Assembly (NCBI GenBank): GCA_011065225.1
Contig: JAAKFC010000010.1
Location: forward strand, 1-16,742
DNA length: 16,742 nucleotides
From: Chlamydiota bacterium
GTDB lineage: Bacteria > Chlamydiota > Chlamydiia > Chlamydiales > Rhabdochlamydiaceae
Reading direction: 5' to 3'
This document shows positions 13,429 to 16,742 of this stretch, one piece after another. Position numbers and translations under genes: made by a program. The notes under the pieces were generated by a model that saw only the letters and a program-made list of their open reading frames with translations, did not search any database and was not told where the DNA came from. The first letter of the stretch is position 1, and every line of letters begins with the position of its first letter.

Positions 13429-14348
13429 GTCGCTCTCCCTTGTTGAAAAGATTAAGTCATTACTGTATCGCCTTTGTCTTTTTTCTGGCAAATTTTTCCT
13501 GTGACTCTCGTAATCAACAACTCCTCATTGATAAGGAAGATCGTGAAATAGTCGACAGATTTCTAAGGTATATAACCATCGATGAAGAAGGACTTTATAC
13601 AATATTAGGGTCGAAACCGATAACCGAATTCCGCGTACCACAAGTGCAATCTGAGCATGAACGGAGGACGTTATACAACGCAATGCCAGAAGAGTTTCGT
13701 GACAAAATACTGTTCCTGAATTTCAACAATGATACAGAGATTCGGACCCTTTGGGAAAAATGGATCAAAATTCAAGCTAAATACATTGGAAAGCATTTCA
13801 ATGTCATTCTTGATGAAAAAATGAGCGTAGGCTTTCTCGTCAACATACCGCTTGTGATTTATATTCTTCGAGAACATTATTCAGATTTTTCAGAGGTTCT
13901 TAATGCTGAATTTGATCCATATGCCTCAGCTTGGGAAATCGGTCAAACCAACTCCAATTTCTGGAACACTATTAAAAAAGACCACTATCTTATGGGATTG
14001 CTATTCGGATTTGGAGAAAAAAATGCTAAATTTTTTCAATGGGAAATGGATCGAAGCATCTCATTTCCCTTTAGGATTTCATCAGGCGATCTTCCATTTG
14101 TTGGGAAAAAAAGTTTTGCAAGATATGGGAAGGTTAAAAACCTAGCTATTCCTCAGTTCGTTATCTACCAGCCCACCGATGAATTTGTTGAGAAATATCT
14201 CCATGAAAAAAGCAGGATTATTCAGCTCTACAAAGGGAAAGACTTTGCTGAAACAACTATTTCATATCTCAGAGGGGAAGCGATGAATCAAATATCCAAA
14301 AAAAGAAGGGATGACCAACTTCAGAAGAGAGATGTCATACACAAATAG
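13419..14348 (+). CDS. Exported protein of unknown function (possible lipoprotein)
   Basis: The frame is open from ATG 13395, but the promoter position favours ATG 13419 (309 residues) or TTG 13440. No start has a good ribosome-binding site. The N-terminus is basic then hydrophobic (LLKRLSHYCIAFVFFLANFSC) and followed by DSRNQQ, typical of export. The Cys could be a lipidation site, but the preceding residues (NFS) are not a standard lipobox. The mature part is charged, mixed helix and strand, with the recognisable segment ITIDEEGLYTILGSKPITEF (about 60-79 in the longer frame) and a cluster of aromatic residues in the second half (FWNTIKK, FFQWEMD). I do not recognise a domain. The 79-residue protein gene follows after 11 bases. 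The stop overlaps an AGGA that may serve that gene. Confidence 0.6.
   Translation: MFSCRSPLLKRLSHYCIAFVFFLANFSCDSRNQQLLIDKEDREIVDRFLRYITIDEEGLYTILGSKPITEFRVPQVQSEHERRTLYNAMPEEFRDKILFLNFNNDTEIRTLWEKWIKIQAKYIGKHFNVILDEKMSVGFLVNIPLVIYILREHYSDFSEVLNAEFDPYASAWEIGQTNSNFWNTIKKDHYLMGLLFGFGEKNAKFFQWEMDRSISFPFRISSGDLPFVGKKSFARYGKVKNLAIPQFVIYQPTDEFVEKYLHEKSRIIQLYKGKDFAETTISYLRGEAMNQISKKRRDDQLQKRDVIHK
13462..13491 (-). promoter_or_regulatory. Promoter of the shorter zinc-ribbon gene
   Basis: On the minus strand TTGCCA (13491-13486), an 18-base spacer and TACAGT (13467-13462) lie about 35 bases before the ATG at 13428. It falls inside the divergent gene's coding region. Confidence 0.45.
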
Positions 14349-14359
14349 GAAGTAACCTT

Positions 14360-14599
14360 TTGAGAGTTTTGAATGATGAGGCTGATGAAAAGCTAGATAC
14401 CGCGAGTATATTTCTTACTAAAGAGGAAGCTTTGCAGCTCCGAAGTCATTTAGAGCAGTTGCTAGATGACCCTAAACTACAACATATCCATCTATCAAGC
14501 GATGACTACCAAAAGGAGCTCACTATTTGTTTGTATGATGAGAAGAATTTGAAGGGCTTGTATCTTAGAGCTGTAAGGCTAATAGAAAATGATGAGTAA
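14360..14599 (+). CDS. Small acidic cytosolic protein, unknown function
   Basis: The protein has 79 residues and starts with TTG at 14360, with AGGAAG about 9 bases upstream. It has no signal peptide or membrane segment. It is acidic and probably alpha/beta: a leading strand (ASIFLT), a helix (KEEALQLRSHLEQLLDD), and strands around HIHLSS and ELTICLYDE. It lies 11 bases after the exported protein gene, so the two are probably co-transcribed. Small proteins of this layout (T-x-E-E-A...L...LL near the start, HxHxSSDDYxKE in the middle) occur as stand-alone hypotheticals; I cannot name the family. An immunity or adaptor role for the neighbour is conceivable but unsupported. Confidence 0.6.
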   Translation: MRVLNDEADEKLDTASIFLTKEEALQLRSHLEQLLDDPKLQHIHLSSDDYQKELTICLYDEKNLKGLYLRAVRLIENDE

Positions 14600-14706
14600 T
14601 CTTGTATACATCATCGCTAGCAATCCGCGGGATGGGAGATAAATCTGAAAAATGGAATTTTGGTCTGCTCAATGTCGGTCTAGCGTAGTTTTTTTGATAA
14701 TCGGTT

Positions 14707-14734
14707 TTGGTTTTTTAATTTCATACGTTATACT
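14707..14734 (+). promoter_or_regulatory. Promoter of the second methyltransferase-HD operon
   Basis: TTGGTT (14707-14712), a 16-base spacer and TATACT (14729-14734) lie about 33 bases before the ATG at 14768. AGGA at 14757-14760 gives a ribosome-binding site 7 bases from the start. Confidence 0.5.
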
Positions 14735-14767
14735 CAGATCTTATCCGTTTAAAAATAGGAAAAGCGA

Positions 14768-15607
14768 ATGAATGGTCATAGAGAAAATTTTGAATCAACT
14801 CTCGTAACCAATCCTATGGACGTTGAAACCTTATACGGAGAGCAAGATCTTGCCGCCACTTCTTTGTTTTCTGGTGGCTTTATAAATTTTGGATATTGGA
14901 AAGGTTTACGTATTGGATCAAAAATCTCTAAAAAAACAAGAGCGTTGAGCTCTCAGCGGTTATATGAGAAAATTTTTGACTTACTTGCTGTCAATAAGGA
15001 AGACACTGTGCTAGAAATTGGTTGTGGTCTCGGGAACGGGTGTATCTTGTTAAATAAAACATGTGCTCCTAGCTATATAATCGGGATAGATGCTTCTAAG
15101 GCACAAATTCGACGTGCTAATGAGTATCACAAAGCTAGCCTTCTCGGATCAGAAGATACCATTAAGTTTGGTGTTTCAAAAGCTGAAAACCTTCAGATCG
15201 CTGAGAATAGCATAACGAAGGCTTTCTCATTAGAAGCTCTGCAACATTTTTCTTCTCCTGATCGATTCCTCAAATCCCTTTTTAAAATTTTGAAGACTAA
15301 TGGGAAGCTCGTTATTTCCACATTCTTTTTTCGATCAGATCCTCCCATCTCCTTCTTTGATTCATTCCCTAATTTTTCCAACGGTGTTGACAAAGTCGTC
15401 AAATTGCAAACTTTTTGTTCAAAACTTGAGAAATACGGATTTAAAAATATCAGAACTCGAAGTATTGGGAAGCACGTTTGGTCTGGATTTGACAGGTGGG
15501 TATCACAGACTGAATACAAAGCTACTTGGGATAGGTATTGGATTCAGGCCTATCAACAAGGGCTTCTTGATTATTACATTATCGAAGCGGAAAAAACTGA
15601 ATCATGA
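14768..15607 (+). CDS. Class I SAM-dependent methyltransferase (MT of module 2)
   Basis: The protein has 279 residues. FSGGFINFGYWKGL (34-47) is followed by motif I VLEIGCGLGNG (81-91), motif II IIGIDAS (104-110), the segment KAENLQIAENS, FSLEALQHF and LKTNGKLVIS. The C-terminus reads GKHVWSGFDRWVSQ and then LLDYYIIEAEK. These blocks are shared with the frameshifted gene at 7236-8083, its closest relative here, and with the gene at 9284-10123. Relatives in the wider Methyltransf_11 group methylate small molecules. The stop TGA overlaps an ATG of the HD gene (ATGA at 15604-15607), a classic coupling arrangement. The gene heads a two-gene operon with its own promoter. Confidence 0.85.
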   Translation: MNGHRENFESTLVTNPMDVETLYGEQDLAATSLFSGGFINFGYWKGLRIGSKISKKTRALSSQRLYEKIFDLLAVNKEDTVLEIGCGLGNGCILLNKTCAPSYIIGIDASKAQIRRANEYHKASLLGSEDTIKFGVSKAENLQIAENSITKAFSLEALQHFSSPDRFLKSLFKILKTNGKLVISTFFFRSDPPISFFDSFPNFSNGVDKVVKLQTFCSKLEKYGFKNIRTRSIGKHVWSGFDRWVSQTEYKATWDRYWIQAYQQGLLDYYIIEAEKTES

Positions 15608-15627
15608 ATGGCGAGTTTGGGGGCAAA

Positions 15628-16236
15628 ATGTCTAAATCCTTGGAATTTCTTCATCTTGCAGAAAAGTTAAAAGATGTCTTGCGTCATGGATGGACTTCCA
15701 GCGGGCGGCAGGAGAGTACAGCTGAACATTCGTGGAGAGTATCTCTTATGGTCATTCTGTTTCATTCGTATTTAGAAAAACCTGTAAGTTTAGAAAAAGC
15801 ACTGCAAATGGCTGTTATTCACGATCTATGTGAAACTATTACAGGAGATGTTCCATTTTTTAATGCTTTAGAAGGCTCTGTAGAGAAGGAACAAAAACAT
15901 ATTCGAGAGCAAGCATCTATGGAATCGATTCGCAAACTTCTTGGTGGCGATATAGGGCAAAGGGTGCATCTGCTGTGGGAGGAGTATCATGCTGGAGAAA
16001 GTGAAGAAGCAAAATTCGTGCGCGCCTTGGACAAGCTTGAAGCTCAGATCCAACAAAATGAAGCCGATATATCAACATGGAATGAATTTGAAAAACTAAG
16101 TATTTTTACATATCTTGATAAATTCTGTAATTACGATGGTTTTATAAAATCCCTTAAGGAAGAGGTTCAAGAAGAATCTTGTACTAAATTAGCCCGCGCT
16201 GATTCAATGAATCTGAGAAAAGCCAAGACCTGTTAA
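15628..16236 (+). CDS. HD-domain phosphohydrolase, YfbR/HDDC2-like (HD of module 2)
   Basis: The frame is open from ATG 15604, which overlaps the methyltransferase stop. I prefer ATG 15628 because GGGGG lies 4 bases upstream and the protein then matches the relative's N-terminus (202 residues); the coupled start remains possible. Key residues numbered from 15628 are R19, H34, H65-D66, E69, D74 and D135, the full YfbR-type metal and phosphate-binding set. The loop reads ITGDVPFFN, with the family-typical GDxP, unlike the module 1 protein. The region DKLEAQIQQNEADISTW is nearly shared by both HD proteins and by the fossil at 10751, and is probably structural. Metal-dependent phosphohydrolase activity is likely; deoxynucleotide or modified-nucleotide substrates are inference. 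Confidence 0.8.
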   Translation: MSKSLEFLHLAEKLKDVLRHGWTSSGRQESTAEHSWRVSLMVILFHSYLEKPVSLEKALQMAVIHDLCETITGDVPFFNALEGSVEKEQKHIREQASMESIRKLLGGDIGQRVHLLWEEYHAGESEEAKFVRALDKLEAQIQQNEADISTWNEFEKLSIFTYLDKFCNYDGFIKSLKEEVQEESCTKLARADSMNLRKAKTC

Positions 16237-16253
16237 AATAATCCCTAGAAATA

Positions 16254-16499
16254 TCAATTACGTTTTTTCTTCCGTGATGGCTCAAAGCAATTAGTCCAAA
16301 ACGTATTAGCCATAAAAAATAAGTTAACTATTATTAGTATGTATACAGAGTTTGAAAAACTATTTTTTTGTATTATTAATACACTGGCAAACAAAACAGG
16401 TAAGCTTGTAACACCTGTCAATTGGATCACTGATAGTTGCCAAAAAGATTGGTTCGTATCAGGTAATACATGACTGCCCTTTTTATTTTCCAAAATCAC
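16254..16499 (-). pseudogene. N-terminal fragment of a probable NCS1/cytosine-permease-like transporter
   Basis: The 81-residue frame starts with GTG and reads QSFWQLSVIQLTGVTSLPVL and then FASVLIIQK, a second hydrophobic stretch (VYILIIVNLFFMANTF) and a basic end (SRKKKRN). The start region with SFW...QL.G.TSLPVL recalls the first helix of purine-cytosine permease-like proteins, which normally have 12 helices and over 400 residues. Only two helices remain. The end of this fragment abuts the 3' end of the methyltransferase-HD operon 17 bases away, consistent with truncation when the module arrived. The family call is tentative. Confidence 0.35.
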
Positions 16500-16538
16500 A
16501 TCTTTTTGGTTGAGAGGTTCCCTAGTCTGAGAGTTTTT

Positions 16539-16742
16539 TCAAAGACGAGATTTTCCCTTGGCATACTTTTTTGAATCATAAACACCCATTCCTTTGTTCA
16601 TGCCTTTCCAAACTTCTTCAACGCTTTTACTTTGATAACATCAGCTATAGCTGCTCTTGCAATAACTGTAAGATTCGCGAGAATTCCCTTGCTACACAGA
16701 ATAAGTAGCATTTGTACAGATGGCTTAAAGCTGGATAATCCT
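16539..16742 (-). pseudogene. Frameshifted C-terminal remnant, unknown protein
   Basis: On the minus strand one frame reads ANLTVIARAAIADVIKVK, and the next, shifted near 16628, reads VEEVWKGMNKGMGVYDSKKY and then AKGKSRL before TGA (16541-16539). Joined, they look like the end of a real, basic protein. I do not recognise it. The gene continues beyond the window edge. Confidence 0.3.

Noticed and set aside
13395..14599. Toxin-immunity pair reading of the exported protein and the 79-residue protein
   Set aside because: No toxin domain, secretion marker or immunity fold is recognisable; gene adjacency alone is not enough.
14616..14690. CGCTAG and CTAGCG inverted repeat followed by a T-run, as a terminator or riboswitch
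   Set aside because: The arms are only 6 bp and about 60 bases apart with no intervening structure I can confirm.
15300..15635. Plus-strand 111-codon frame inside the second methyltransferase
   Set aside because: It overlaps a conserved methyltransferase frame entirely and has no recognisable features.
1..16742. tRNA genes, rRNA genes, CRISPR arrays, phage integrase sites
   Set aside because: I saw no cloverleaf-like sequence with a T-loop consensus, no regularly spaced repeats and no tyrosine or serine recombinase gene.

Overview
This is an AT-rich bacterial window with tightly packed operons. Between them lies a high load of genomic debris: frameshifted genes, tail fragments, one IS3-family insertion sequence, a short non-autonomous inverted-repeat element and a duplication scar. 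Lineage-specific membrane and secreted proteins, many pseudogenes and GCAGCTTGCTGC-type intergenic palindromes suggest an intracellular or amoeba-associated bacterium. A member of the Chlamydiota (Parachlamydia-like) is my best guess, but nothing here proves the taxon.

Left part (1-3660). A minus-strand operon encodes a secreted zinc-ribbon protein followed by a membrane-anchored protein that I read as four tandem retropepsin-like (clan AA aspartic protease) repeats, only the last of which keeps a canonical DTGA active site. The operon is bracketed by a direct repeat of about 190 bp. The right copy still carries the last codons of a second, lost protease gene, so this is the scar of a tandem duplication. 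A Cys-rich three-helix membrane protein with a textbook promoter and terminator follows.

Middle (3661-8555). A complete IS3-family element (orfA/orfB, DD35E, imperfect terminal repeats) is followed by a large multi-spanning membrane protein of unknown function. Next come a gene-poor stretch with a decayed reading frame and a 318-bp MITE-like element (13-bp perfect terminal inverted repeats, near-perfect 10-bp flanking direct repeats), a frameshifted SAM methyltransferase and a degraded MFS-type transporter tail.

Right part (8556-16742). A six-gene plus-strand operon holds a small-domain methyltransferase with an NMPY motif, a class I methyltransferase, an HD-domain nucleotidase-like phosphohydrolase, a fossil HD tail, an EamA-type transporter and an FkbM-family methyltransferase. 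A second zinc-ribbon secreted protein then sits head-to-head with an unknown exported protein and a small acidic protein. A second, diverged methyltransferase-HD pair with its own promoter ends the gene-rich part, followed by remnants of a permease and another gene.

The most interesting theme is the recurrent two-gene module: a class I SAM methyltransferase translationally coupled to a YfbR/HDDC2-like HD phosphohydrolase. It is present twice intact. There are also one methyltransferase without its partner and one HD tail without its methyltransferase, and transporter genes lie beside the modules. I infer a small-molecule (possibly nucleotide or nucleoside) modification and clearance function; the substrate is not visible from sequence. 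The second theme is the multi-domain, mostly degenerate aspartic protease with its secreted zinc-ribbon partner.
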